Positions 39,512 to 47,884 of a stretch of 64,000 nucleotides of DNA are shown one piece after another. How positions within the stretch are numbered: the stretch's first letter is position 1; each line of letters starts with the position of its first letter. This stretch comes from Geobacillus stearothermophilus ATCC 12980 (GTDB lineage: Bacteria; Bacillota; Bacilli; Bacillales; Anoxybacillaceae), in NCBI RefSeq assembly GCF_030369615.1, contig NZ_CP128494.1:1383501-1447500 (forward strand). Direction: 5' to 3'. A program made the translations under genes and the position numbers. The notes below the pieces were generated by a model. It was not told the origin of the DNA. It did not search any database and saw only the letters and a program-made list of their open reading frames with translations.

Positions 39512-39811
39512 TTACTGCCCGCTTTGTTCCTTTTCTTCAAGACGGCGGATTCGCTCCTCGAGCTGCCGCACGTCTTCTTTCGTCGCCAAGTCGAGTTTAT
39601 CGATCACCTGCTTGATTTGCTCGCGTACAAGCCGCTGTACTTCCGCTTTCCGCGCTTCGGTTTGCTGCTTCCATTGATCGATCACTTCCTTCGATTCATC
39701 AAGCGACAACTCTCCTTTTTTGACCAACTCATCGATCAATTTTTCCGCTTGTTCTTTGCTGGCGATCGCAAGCCCAAGCCCGAACGCCAATCCTTTTTTC
39801 AAAATGCTCAT
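39512..39811 (-). CDS. Phasin-like coiled-coil protein
   Basis: A 99-residue protein: a short amphipathic N-terminus (GLAFGLGLAIASKEQAEKL), a KKGELS motif and a heptad-rich helix ending in a leucine-zipper-like LEERIRRLEEKE. This is the form of phasin-superfamily/PhaI-like proteins that coat lipid or polyester surfaces and commonly precede ubiB-type genes. ATG 39811 follows AAGGAGG. No polyhydroxyalkanoate synthase is present in the window, so granule binding is not implied. Confidence 0.75.
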   Translation of the reverse strand: MSILKKGLAFGLGLAIASKEQAEKLIDELVKKGELSLDESKEVIDQWKQQTEARKAEVQRLVREQIKQVIDKLDLATKEDVRQLEERIRRLEEKEQSGQ

Positions 39812-39991
39812 CCTGTTTTCCTCCTTTCCTTCTTTCCTTTATAGTACCATTATTTGGCGGGGCATGTCGAGCAAGCGGCCAAAGAGGAAAATGCGGAAGG
39901 TGTTTTCCGTTCGAACCTAGCGTTGCATATCCCACTTCTCGATAAGGAATCCTATCGATGGGCTATCCATTCGTGCAAGGAGGGAGTTCCC

Positions 39992-40840
39992 ATGGCAGAG
40001 GAACAACTGCACTACGGAGAAGACTATCGTTTCATACCTGCGATGTCAGCAGCGAGCGGCCTCGGAGTCAGCGTGCTGCCCGATTTGTAATGCCATACGA
40101 TCCAAATCGTGAACATTTGTCTTGTCGGCCGCCCGGATGACCGCGCGTTTGTATTAGTCGACGCTGGCATGCCGGGATCAGCCGATGACATTGTTTCAGT
40201 CGTGGAAGACCGCTTTGGCAGCGGCAGCCGCCCGCAAGCCATTGTTTTAACCCACGGCCATTTTGACCACGTTGGAGCGATTGTTGAGCTTGTCAAGCAT
40301 TGGAATGTCCCGGTGTATGCCCATCCGGCTGAACTGCCGTATTTGACTGGAAAGGCGAGCTATCCTGAACCTGACGCTTCCGTCGAGGGCGGCTTCATCG
40401 CCAAAATATCACCGTTTTTCCCAAATGAACCGATTCAACTGGGCGATCGCGTTCATCCGCTGCCAGAGGACGGCACTGTTCCGCACTTGCCGGAGTTCCA
40501 CTGGATCCACACACCGGGGCACACGCCAGGCCACATTTCGTTATTTCGGCCGCGCGACGCCGCTTTAATCGCCGGCGACGCGTTCGTCACCGTCCGCCAA
40601 GATTCACTGTATAAAGTGTTGACCCAACAAATCGAAATCAGCGGCCCGCCGCGCTATTATACCATCGATTGGCGCGCCGCCCGCGAGTCGGTGCGCAAGT
40701 TAGCCGCACTCTTTCCGTCAGTCGCCATCACCGGACACGGTGCTCCTGTCGCCGGCAAAGAGCTGCGTGAAGGGTTGACAAAACTCGCCCGTAATTTTGA
40801 CCGTATCGCTACCCCTGATTATGGGAAGTACGTCCATTAG
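39992..40840 (+). pseudogene. MBL-fold metallo-hydrolase with an in-frame TAA
   Basis: The ATG at 39992 follows AAGGAGGGA and encodes MAEEQLHYGEDYRFIP...LPDL, then TAA at 40088-40090. The same frame continues as CHTIQIVNICLVG and a complete metallo-beta-lactamase fold: zinc motif LTHGHFDHVGA (about 40252), HTPGHTPGH, GDAFVT and TGHGAPV. The stop replaces a single residue in an otherwise unbroken frame. Restart at GTG 40109 is possible but has no ribosome site and would remove the first strands. Substrate class unknown (glyoxalase II-like group). Confidence 0.8.
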
Positions 40841-40927
40841 GCAAACGGACTATCGTTCCGTGAACGGCTTCTAGTTTTGTTTGAAGCGGAAGTTTCTCTG
40901 CTAAAACCACTTTCAAGTAAAAACCAA

Positions 40928-40962
40928 GGGAGGGTGTCTGAACGGGGGCACCCTTTCGTTGA
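40928..40962 (+). terminator. Terminator behind the MBL gene
   Basis: Stem AGGGTG (40931-40936) / CACCCT (40949-40954) plus a partial inner pair, followed by TTCGTTG. Confidence 0.55.
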
Positions 40963-41024
40963 CATGTGAAAGTCAGAGGATTCTCCATGGAGATGGTAGA
41001 GCACATTATGCCTTTAGCGACAAC

Positions 41025-41057
41025 GCAAAAAAGACGACAAGAATCATTCTTGTCGTC
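41025..41057 (-). terminator. Terminator of the 5S-tRNA operon
   Basis: Arms GACGACAAGAAT and ATTCTTGTCGTC (41033-41056), followed on the minus strand by TTTTTTGCG, just after tRNA-Ile. Confidence 0.9.
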
Positions 41058-41069
41058 CATCATAAGTGA

Positions 41070-41143
<74 letters not shown>

Positions 41144-41161
41144 GCTTATAAGAAATAAAAA

Positions 41162-41243
41162 TGGAGGGGGACGGATTCGAACCGCCGAACCCAAAGGGAG
41201 CGGATTTACAGTCCGCCGCGTTTAGCCACTTCGCTACCCCTCC
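41162..41243 (-). tRNA. tRNA-Tyr (GTA)
   Basis: 82-nt class II cloverleaf with a long variable arm. Loop CTGTAAA gives anticodon GTA. CCA not encoded. Confidence 0.95.
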
Positions 41244-41253
41244 GTAATCGTGA

Positions 41254-41326
41254 TGCCGACTGCAGGACTCGAACCCGCAACCTACTGATTACGATTCAGT
41301 TGCTCTACCAATTGAGCTAAGTCGGC
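41254..41326 (-). tRNA. tRNA-Thr (CGT)
   Basis: 73-nt cloverleaf. Loop ATCGTAA gives anticodon CGT, which reads only ACG. CCA not encoded. Confidence 0.92.
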
Positions 41327-41445
41327 ATGATAGAAGTAGACCGTGACTCCTTGGCTTCTGTTGTGTCCCTTCCTCTCCCAGCCAATTCGAAGACGCTGGA
41401 TGCGTCGGGACAACTCGAAGCCGACTCGACGAAGCAGGTGCTCGT

Positions 41446-41466
41446 CTCTACCAATTGAGCTAAGTC
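41446..41466 (-). pseudogene. tRNA fragment (D-arm only)
   Basis: The minus strand carries ACTTAGCTCAATTGGTAGAG, the same D-arm sequence as the adjacent tRNA-Thr, but the acceptor is changed and the anticodon and T arms are absent; unrelated sequence fills 41330-41445. It looks like the remainder of a partial duplication or a deleted tRNA gene. Confidence 0.65.
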
Positions 41467-41474
41467 AATATTTA

Positions 41475-41567
41475 TGGCGGAGGAGGAGGGATTCGAACCC
41501 CCGCGGGCTGTGACACCCCTATCGGTTTTCGAAACCGACCCCTTCAGCCAGACTTGGGTACTCCTCC
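41475..41567 (-). tRNA. tRNA-Ser (CGA)
   Basis: Class II tRNA with a long variable arm and encoded CCA. Loop TTCGAAA gives anticodon CGA, which reads only UCG. Confidence 0.93.
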
Positions 41568-41584
41568 ATAACTGTTTGGAGCGA

Positions 41585-41667
<83 letters not shown>

Positions 41668-41673
41668 ATACAA

Positions 41674-41745
41674 TGGAGCGTAGGGGATTTGAACCCCTGA
41701 CCTCTTCGCTGCCAGCGAAGCGTTCTCCCCCTGAACTAACGCCCC
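41674..41745 (-). tRNA. tRNA-Ala (GGC)
   Basis: 72-nt cloverleaf. Stem CTTCG/CGAAG around loop CTGGCAG gives anticodon GGC, which reads GCC/GCU. Confidence 0.93.
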
Positions 41746-41749
41746 ATGA

Positions 41750-41824
41750 TGGTGGAGTATACTGGGATCGAACCAGTGACCCCCACGCTGTCAACGTGGT
41801 GCTCTCCCGCTGAGCTAATACTCC
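41750..41824 (-). tRNA. tRNA-Val (GAC)
   Basis: 75 nt including encoded CCA. Stem CCACG/CGTGG around loop TTGACAG gives anticodon GAC, which reads GUC/GUU. Confidence 0.93.
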
Positions 41825-41832
41825 ACGTTGTT

Positions 41833-41952
<120 letters not shown>

Positions 41953-41967
41953 ATGGCGACGATTTCT

Positions 41968-41995
41968 ATTATAAAGCAATCCAAAACTTTGTCAA
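41968..41995 (-). promoter_or_regulatory. Promoter of the 5S-tRNA operon
   Basis: Consensus TTGACA (41990-41995) and TATAAT (41968-41973) on the minus strand with a 16-base spacer, 15 bp before 5S. Both hexamers are perfect. Confidence 0.85.
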
Positions 41996-42057
41996 GTTTT
42001 TTTGTATCTTTATATTTCAGTTCCTTCAGAATCGGAACGACAATGTAAAATTTACTA

Positions 42058-42097
42058 TAAAAAAATGAAAGAGTCAACCCTCTTTTTCATTTTTTTC
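42058..42097 (+). terminator. Bidirectional AT-rich terminator
   Basis: AAAAATGAAAGAG pairs with CTCTTTTTCATTTTT, flanked by A and T runs. It separates the tRNA operon from the toxin locus. Confidence 0.55.
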
Positions 42098-42127
42098 GAT
42101 CTTCACTGTCCCTTTCTCTAAAGTTCT

Positions 42128-42157
42128 TGTCATCCCCTTCTTTATACGCGTATAATA
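42128..42157 (+). promoter_or_regulatory. Promoter of the antisense RNA
   Basis: TTGTCA (42128-42133), 18-base spacer, TATAAT (42152-42157), reading toward the toxin gene's 3' end. Confidence 0.65.
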
Positions 42158-42163
42158 AAGAAG

Positions 42164-42305
42164 AAGGAACGTACAATAAAGCAGGGAATTGGCGGCCACC
42201 AATGCCCTGTCCATACACAGCCGCTGCAAGAAGCGTAGTGGCCCAAGCCTCGGGCATCGTAACCTACCCTCGCCTCGGCCTAGCAGGGTGGGTTACTTTT
42301 TGTCT
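42164..42305 (+). ncRNA. Probable type I antitoxin RNA
   Basis: A promoter at 42128-42157 and a strong terminator (arms 42259-42270 and 42285-42296, then TTTTTGTCTTT) define a transcript of roughly 140 nt with no coding frame. It converges with and overlaps the 3' end of the toxin transcript from the opposite strand, the arrangement of txpA/RatA-type modules. Confidence 0.65.
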
Positions 42306-42382
42306 TTGGATACGGCGATCACCGCGACGATGAGTGACGCAAACGCAATCATGAGCGTCAGCGCGTCGGCAATCGACATCAT
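42293..42382 (-). CDS. Holin-like type I toxin peptide (29 aa)
   Basis: A 29-residue peptide MMSIADALTLMIAFASLIV... ending in SKDKK: a single membrane helix (residues 6-24) with a charged tail, the pattern of the putative holin-like/TxpA-BsrG toxins of Firmicutes. AAAGGGGGTGG lies 6-7 bases before the ATG. It has its own promoter with an overlapping LexA-like box, and its 3' end is covered by a convergent RNA. Such peptides depolarise the membrane when antitoxin falls. Assignment rests on pattern, size and context, not on a search. Confidence 0.75.
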   Translation of the reverse strand: MMSIADALTLMIAFASLIVAVIAVSKDKK

Positions 42383-42447
42383 CAGCACCACCCCCTTTCG
42401 TTCAGGGAGTGGCCACTGCCCACCCTGCATTTGGCTGTGCATGTTTC

Positions 42448-42486
42448 ATTATACCATCAAATCAATCAAATGCGAATATACATTCG
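42448..42486 (-). promoter_or_regulatory. Toxin promoter with LexA-like SOS box
   Basis: On the minus strand TTCGCA (42471-42476), 17 bases, extended -10 TGGTATAAT (TATAAT at 42448-42453). The palindrome CGAATATACATTCG at 42473-42486 matches 11 of 13 defined positions of the Bacillus LexA box CGAACRNRYGTTYG and covers the -35. Confidence 0.6.
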
Positions 42487-42746
42487 CATCCTCGTTGAAA
42501 ATTAGGAATGTTTCCCTATCCATGGAGGAAACGCCTCTTTTCTCGCTGCTTCCACAGCAGCTCCTATAACCGCTGAAACTCCGGCGTTTTCATCAGACAT
42601 TCGAAAAACTGTTGTTTCGCTTGTCGATATTCTTTTCAACACAAACCCGTTCTGCCCCTTCTCCGTATGAAATTCATTTGTATAAAATCCGCGTTTTTCC
42701 GAATAATGACCATAGACAAATCTCGCTGTTCCAAGGAGGAAAAAAG

Positions 42747-42939
42747 GTGGAACAAGCAAGGCAAACCCGCATTCATGGTCTGTTGTTGCTGATCGTTGCT
42801 GCTGTATTCGTTTGGTCGGCCATTCACCCAGCCAGCTACGCAATGGGATACGGTATGCACATTGATTGGGACACTGATTGCCCTATGGCTGCTCTCGAGG
42901 TGGCACGACCGGCAGCTTGCGCGGTTGAATGAGCACTAA
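42747..42939 (+). pseudogene. Frameshifted small membrane protein
   Basis: AAGGAGG precedes a GTG at 42747 opening MEQARQTRIHGLLLLIVAAVF, a membrane helix followed by WSAIHPASYA. After a shift of one base the sequence continues as a second hydrophobic stretch (TVCTLIGTLIALWLLSRW) and ends HDRQLARLNEH at 42939. The original frame instead runs into unrelated residues and stops at 42932. The front resembles DUF2238-type membrane proteins. Confidence 0.5.
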
Positions 42940-42949
42940 ATCAAGAAAA

Positions 42950-42989
42950 CAGCGGTTCCCCCTTTCAAAAGGGAGCCGCTGTTTTTATT
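42950..42989 (+). terminator. Bidirectional terminator
   Basis: AACAGCGG / CCGCTGTT with an inner CCCTTT/AAAGGG stem, followed by TTTTATTT. It serves the convergent membrane-protein genes. Confidence 0.8.
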
Positions 42990-44660
42990 TCACCTTGTAC
43001 AAGTAAATCGTCCACGCCGACTCATCGGACGTGAATACACGGTCCAACACGAGTCCATTTTCCGCCGCGTTATCGATCGGAACCGCCGAGAAAATATAGC
43101 GGCCGCCCATTTTTTCAACTGTTCTGTATTCAGCTGCAAGTTCTTCAGCCGCTTTTTCGAATGTTTTGTGAACATGTACCGTTTCCCAAGTTCCGCTGTA
43201 AAAATATAGCATCGCCCGCCCCATTCGTCAAAATATGTGCGGATCGTTTTGCTTTTTTCCAGTTCACGTTCAATGATTTTGCGGAACTCGTATTTATATG
43301 ACAGCGGATAAAAGTTGTTGTACGTATCGAGCGTATAAAACCCGTTGTATTGCGCGATGGCGGGGTGAATGCCGATGCTGACGACGCGGTAATCGGCTAC
43401 GGGAAGCCCGATGTATTCTTTGATTTCTTGGAACTGTTTTTCCGCGTAAAATTGCTTCACCGTCGGCTCGTAGCGGAAGACGATTTCTTCGTTAATCAAA
43501 AACACGAAGATCACTTGAGCCGCTAGCAGCCGCTTCGCCCACCTTCTCCCGTTTTCGCTATATTGCCACATGATTTTCAACGCCAGCGCAAACTGCACAT
43601 AAATGATCATCGGGCGCAAAAAATGAAAGCGGGCAAAGTTAAACGTGTCTAAAAAATGGAACCGCTCCGTAAGCGGCAGCCACCCTTTATAAAACCAAAA
43701 GGCATACCACGCCGACAGGACGAAATTCAGTCCGAATAGGAAAAGGAATAGCCGTTCTTGCTTCCACCGTTTTTTCACGAAAACGAGATGCAACGCCACC
43801 AACCAGCTTGGCAAAATAAAAAACGTATGCTCGGTCATGACATGATGGTGCCCGAGGAGAAAGTTTTTCCACGTCAAGCGGACGCAATGCCAAAACGTCA
43901 GGCGGGCATGGAAGTACTCATCCCGGCTTGTCGGCTCGTCTTCCCATAAAAACGAGTAGACAAGCCGGTACTCGACAAGCAAATACAACAGCGTCATGTA
44001 AGCGATGGAAGTCAAAAAGCGGATGTTCCACCCCTTACCGCGCAGCACATCAGCGAGCCAGAGAACACCCATGGCGGCAAGAAAGAAAAAGAACCCGAGC
44101 ACAAAATTGGAATAAAACGGGAGAAGCGTAAGCGCGGCGTAATGCTTCCACTTCCCCTCGCCTTTTCGGATGCTCAAAAACGCCCAAAGCGCAAGCGGCA
44201 TGCCCATCGTGCTTAACATCCCCGACGGCCAAAACAGTGTCAGCGCAAATGCGAGCGCCACGCCGATGCGGACGGCCATCCAGCGTGGATCAGTTAAAAA
44301 ATGCGTCTTTAACAGCAAATACATACCCAAAAACGCCACAACCCTTGTGATCGTTTGGCTGAGCGCATACGCAGTCATCGTCGGAAATAACGCGTGCAGC
44401 CAGACGATGCCGGTCAGCTCCGAGCCGAAGGCGTTTCTTGACAACTGGCCGTTAGCAATTTGCGGAATGTTCGCGTCAAGCGGCCCGGTGATTTTTCCAC
44501 TTTCGGAGAGCACCTTATACCAAGCGATATTGGAATCCAAATTATCGTGGACGCGAATATGGGCGTTTTCGCCAAGGAGAAAGAGCGGGGACACGTAAAG
44601 GGCGATGACGCCAAGCGCCAAAAGGAAAAACCATCGTTCTCGTTGTTCGACCATCGGCAT
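42985..44660 (-). pseudogene. Polytopic membrane protein (DUF6044-like) frameshifted at an A6 tract
   Basis: About 520 residues are in frame from ATG 44660 (behind TAGGAGCG), with about 11 membrane helices. The protein appears related to the DUF6044/YfhO-like group thought to act in surface polysaccharide or lipid glycosylation. The frame breaks at the run of six A (43110-43115, minus strand). One extra A would continue LKK as MGGRYIFSAVPI to ...SAWTIYLYKVK at 42985, the expected C-terminus, whereas the present frame ends in unrelated basic residues at 42990. Slippage, real decay or a sequencing error are all possible. Confidence 0.7.
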
Positions 44661-44869
44661 AACGCTCCTATTTCCAAGTTTCTATTGGATACGATGTGCA
44701 ATGAGAAGAAAATTATTCCTATCGACGAAGGGGGTAGTGATTTTATGAAGGTGGCTGCATCCTTCTTAGTCTCTCTCTTTATTCGCATTTTTCACTCTTT
44801 CTCTACGTACACCTACTTAAAATATCTAGACAATGTGATGAAGAACTTTTCTATTACAGTAGAAATATA

Positions 44870-44905
44870 CAAAAAACAGCGGCCCTCTCTTACAAAGCCG
44901 CTGTT
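44870..44905 (-). terminator. Terminator behind the transporter remnant
   Basis: AACAGCGGC (44875-44883) and GCCGCTGTT (44897-44905) with TTTTTTGTAT on the minus strand. Confidence 0.75.
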
Positions 44906-45124
44906 GACGATCTTCTTTTCTTCTTCTTCGCCCTTGATTTTTCCTTTAATCCGATCCTATGATGATCCTCCTCATTCATCCGGCTGAAAATCGCCGCGAG
45001 GATCGATCCAGATATGTTGTGCCACACGCTGAAAATGGCGCTTGGAACAGCCGCCAAGGGTGAGAAATTGGCTGTGGCGATCGCCACGCCCAATCCGGAG
45101 TTTTGCATTCCGACTTCCATTTTC
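44890..45124 (-). pseudogene. C-terminal fragment of a bile acid:sodium symporter-family transporter
   Basis: The minus strand encodes the characteristic late helices of BASS-type transporters ([32 protein letters not shown]) and a lysine-rich tail, then a terminator. Nothing upstream continues the homology: pcp begins only about 50 bp away. At least three quarters of the gene is gone. Confidence 0.75.
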
Positions 45125-45172
45125 CTGCAAAAGAACTGATTTTCTCTATGATCGCCATAAACGGAAACCTCC

Positions 45173-45820
45173 TTAACAAATGTGCCCGCCAACCGCTTGG
45201 ATATCTTCTTCACGTTCGACCGCTACGTCAATGGCAAGACGCAGCCCTTCCACGATCGTTTCTAATGCCATGCTGGGCTGCCCGGGATGCCGGGCGGCTT
45301 GTTCCGGCAAATACGGAATATGGATAAATCCGCCGCGAATGGGCTTCTTCGATTGGGTGATGTAATGCATCAATCCATAAAACACATGGTTGCAGACGAA
45401 CGATCCCGCTGTATAAGAGACAGAGGCTGGTATGCCGTGACGCCTCAACGCCTCGACAATCGCTTTGACCGGCAAGGTTGACCAATAGCCGACAGGCCCG
45501 CTTGGAACAACAGGTTCGTCAATCGGCTGCTGGCCTTCGTTGTCGGGAATGCGGGCATCATTGATGTTCACCGCCACTCTTTCAACAGAAATATCCGCTC
45601 TCCCTCCTGCCTGTCCGACGCAAATTACCACATCGGGGTCCACTTGCATGATTGCGTCATGCAAGATGACTAATGATTTGCCAAATACGGTTGGAAGCTC
45701 CCGAACTTCAACGATATACCGATCCGTTTTCCATCCGGCTGCTTGCTTGACCGCCTCCAGCGACGGATTCACCGTTTCTCCTCCAAACGGATCAAATCCG
45801 GTCACGAGCACTTTTTTCAT
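45173..45820 (-). CDS. pcp: Pyrrolidone-carboxylate peptidase
   Basis: A 215-residue C15 cysteine peptidase removing N-terminal pyroglutamate. Catalytic Glu in the conserved segment after [15 protein letters not shown] (about residue 80), Cys in [13 protein letters not shown] (about 144) and His in [11 protein letters not shown] (about 168) are all present. The length matches the B. subtilis and Geobacillus enzymes. Its ATG overlaps the stop of the decayed upstream gene, so coupling was once likely. Confidence 0.96.
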   Translation of the reverse strand: MKKVLVTGFDPFGGETVNPSLEAVKQAAGWKTDRYIVEVRELPTVFGKSLVILHDAIMQVDPDVVICVGQAGGRADISVERVAVNINDARIPDNEGQQPIDEPVVPSGPVGYWSTLPVKAIVEALRRHGIPASVSYTAGSFVCNHVFYGLMHYITQSKKPIRGGFIHIPYLPEQAARHPGQPSMALETIVEGLRLAIDVAVEREEDIQAVGGHIC

Positions 45821-46320
45821 CGCATCTCCATCCCTTTTTGATGATGAAATTTATAAATTATGAGTGTAATCACATACATTGCAGCGATGTTGAACGCCAA
45901 CAGAATCAACGCTGTCGGCACTTGCACGCAAATCCGCCGCTCCTTCTGCCATAGGAGCGACGAGCGGACGAACCATTTGAGCATGGCCGCCGATGGAAGT
46001 AAGCCCAGCCGCGGCTGCCGCTTCCCGGTTAAATAGACCATCAAGATTCTCCCTGTTGTCGCCGCCTTGATTTTCGCCACGACACTCTCCGCCTGTTCCC
46101 GCAGCCCAAAGCGTTCCAAAAGGCCGATGACGGGTAATGTAGCAATAAACACCGCCATATACCGGTTGGTCGTAAACGCCGTTCCAAACTGTTCATTAAT
46201 GTCATACAGCGATTGATGAGCGAGCAGTCCTGTCGCCAATCCAGCCGCTGTCACGACAAGAAGCGGATTAATGCGAACAATGAAGCCGATGATGACGATC
46301 AACACGCCAATGAGCACCAT
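45817..46320 (-). pseudogene. DUF969/DUF979 gene remnant (deletion fusion)
   Basis: From ATG 46320 (behind GAGGAGA) the frame matches a DUF969 membrane protein (LIGVLIVIIGFIVRINPLLVV to TTGRILMVYL). The expected continuation, REAAAAAGLTSIGGHAQMV, then lies in the next frame. The last 40 codons (VQVPTALILLAFNIAAMYV...) look like the end of the companion DUF979 protein. DUF969-DUF979-pcp is a recurrent cluster, so a frameshift plus an internal deletion seems to have fused the front of one gene to the tail of the next. Confidence 0.6.
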
Positions 46321-46630
46321 ATTTCTCTTCTCCTCTCCAAACATCGTATTGACATTGTGGTTCATTCATCTCGCTTCCTTAATTTCTTCACTAGCTTTTT
46401 CTTCCCCCTTTCTTTCGGTTGTTCCGTATTTCAGAACAATTATTCCAATTTCATCATTTTTATTATATAATTAAGAAAAATCGAAAATCAATCAATATTT
46501 GGGGGAATTTGTCCTCTCTCAACAATGCCGCCGCAGCAACTGAACCGAGCCCCTTTTTATTGCATCCCCTTTCCCTATTTTGTATCATGAATGATTAAGA
46601 GAAATTTAGCAGAAAAAGGAGTGCCTCCCC

Positions 46631-47245
46631 ATGACCAAACAACTTCCTCCCGGCCAATTCGAAACGGAAAAATGGCCGATTTTGCATGAAGGCGATGTGT
46701 ACGAATTCGATGAAGCGGCGTGGAATTTCCGATTGTTCGGCAATGTGAAAGAGGAAGTGACGCTGTCGTATCAGGAAGTGATGCGGCTGCCGAAGACGAT
46801 TTCGACCGTGGATATGCACTGCGTGACGACGTGGTCGAAATTTGATACGACGTTTGAAGGCATCGCTTTCCGCGAGTTTTTGCGCTTCGTCGATCTCGAT
46901 CCCGACGTGAAATATGTGAAAATTTACGGCTACTTAAACGGCGACCGTTTCGGCTATTCGGCAAACTTGCCGCTTGACGCGCTGATGGGCGACGATGCCT
47001 TGTTTGTTTATCGATGGAAAGACAAGCATCACGACTGGCAGGACATCTCGCCGAAGCACGGCTATCCGCTCCGGTTCATCCCGCCGGCGACATTTTATTT
47101 ATGGAAAGGGGCGAAATGGGCGTCCGGCATCCGCTTTATGAAAGAAGATGAGCCGGGCTATTGGGAGGAGCGCGGCTATTCGATGACCGCCAATCCGTTT
47201 AAAGAAGAACGGTTTGCCGAGTGGGTGCCGCGGATTCGCTTTTGA
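46631..47245 (+). CDS. Sulfite oxidase-like molybdopterin oxidoreductase
   Basis: A 204-residue single-domain SUOX-fold protein. The molybdenum-ligating cysteine is in VDMHCVTTWSKFD (about residue 64), and the conserved HGYPLRFIPPATFYLWKGAKW segment binds the cofactor. There is no signal peptide, so it is cytoplasmic like other short YuiH-type members. Electron partner and substrate unknown. AAAAGGAG precedes the ATG; single gene with terminator. Confidence 0.92.
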   Translation: MTKQLPPGQFETEKWPILHEGDVYEFDEAAWNFRLFGNVKEEVTLSYQEVMRLPKTISTVDMHCVTTWSKFDTTFEGIAFREFLRFVDLDPDVKYVKIYGYLNGDRFGYSANLPLDALMGDDALFVYRWKDKHHDWQDISPKHGYPLRFIPPATFYLWKGAKWASGIRFMKEDEPGYWEERGYSMTANPFKEERFAEWVPRIRF

Positions 47246-47250
47246 CAAAC

Positions 47251-47285
47251 GCAAAAAAGCGAGGGAAAAACCCTCGCTTTTTGTT
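47251..47285. terminator. Bidirectional terminator
   Basis: AAAAAGCGAGGG / CCCTCGCTTTTT around AAAAA, between the oxidoreductase and ribU. Confidence 0.9.
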
Positions 47286-47287
47286 TC

Positions 47288-47872
47288 TCAAGCGGCTTGG
47301 CGAGATGCCGCCTGTTTGTCAAGCCAAGCACGAAGACGCCAAAAGAGAAGCTGAAATACGATGGCCGCCATCGCTCCTTTGACGGCGTTAAACGGCAAAA
47401 TCGCCGATACCACCAACGCCTTCGCTTCCGGTGCGCTCATCTGCGGAGCGCCGAGGAAAAGCGTATACGCCGGCAAAAAGACGTAGTAGTTGAGCACGCT
47501 CATGACGAGCGCCATCGTCAATGTTCCCGCCGCCAGCCCCAGCAGCAAGCCTTTTTTCGATGCGGATTTCCGATAAATATAGGAAACCGGCAAAAGGAAC
47601 GCCACCCCGGCAGTGAAGTTGGCGATCTGGCCGACCGGAACGCCGGTCGCGCTGCCGACGAACACGTAGTTCAGCACGTTTTTCAATAGTTCGACCGCCA
47701 CACCGGCGAGCGGGCCGTACAACAAGGCGGCGATGAGCGCCGGGATGTCGCTGAAGTCAACAAGCAAAAAGTTCGGAAACGGCGGCAGCGGAAAGTTGAG
47801 CATCATGAGCACATGCGCCATGGCGCCCAACACTCCGATGCTGACAAAGGCGCGGATGGAAATGCGTTTCAT
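47288..47872 (-). CDS. ribU: Riboflavin transporter, ECF S-component
   Basis: A 194-residue integral membrane protein with six hydrophobic helices. The opening ISIRAFVSIGVLGAMAHVLM and the loop LVDFSDIPALIAALLYGPLAG are typical of RibU, which binds riboflavin and works with the shared EcfAA'T module. The FMN riboswitch on the same strand, 560 bp upstream, supports the assignment. ATG 47872 has an unusual leader: only AAATAGG directly before it, because a small IS605-type element ends about 13 bp upstream; the element's own GTGGGAG may serve as a distant ribosome site. Confidence 0.92.
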   Translation of the reverse strand: MKRISIRAFVSIGVLGAMAHVLMMLNFPLPPFPNFLLVDFSDIPALIAALLYGPLAGVAVELLKNVLNYVFVGSATGVPVGQIANFTAGVAFLLPVSYIYRKSASKKGLLLGLAAGTLTMALVMSVLNYYVFLPAYTLFLGAPQMSAPEAKALVVSAILPFNAVKGAMAAIVFQLLFWRLRAWLDKQAASRQAA

Positions 47873-47884
47873 CCTATTTCGCGC

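Noticed and set aside
42502..42843. Minus-strand 113-codon frame beside the toxin locus
   Set aside because: No ribosome site, overlaps the better-supported frameshifted membrane gene on the other strand, no recognisable domain.
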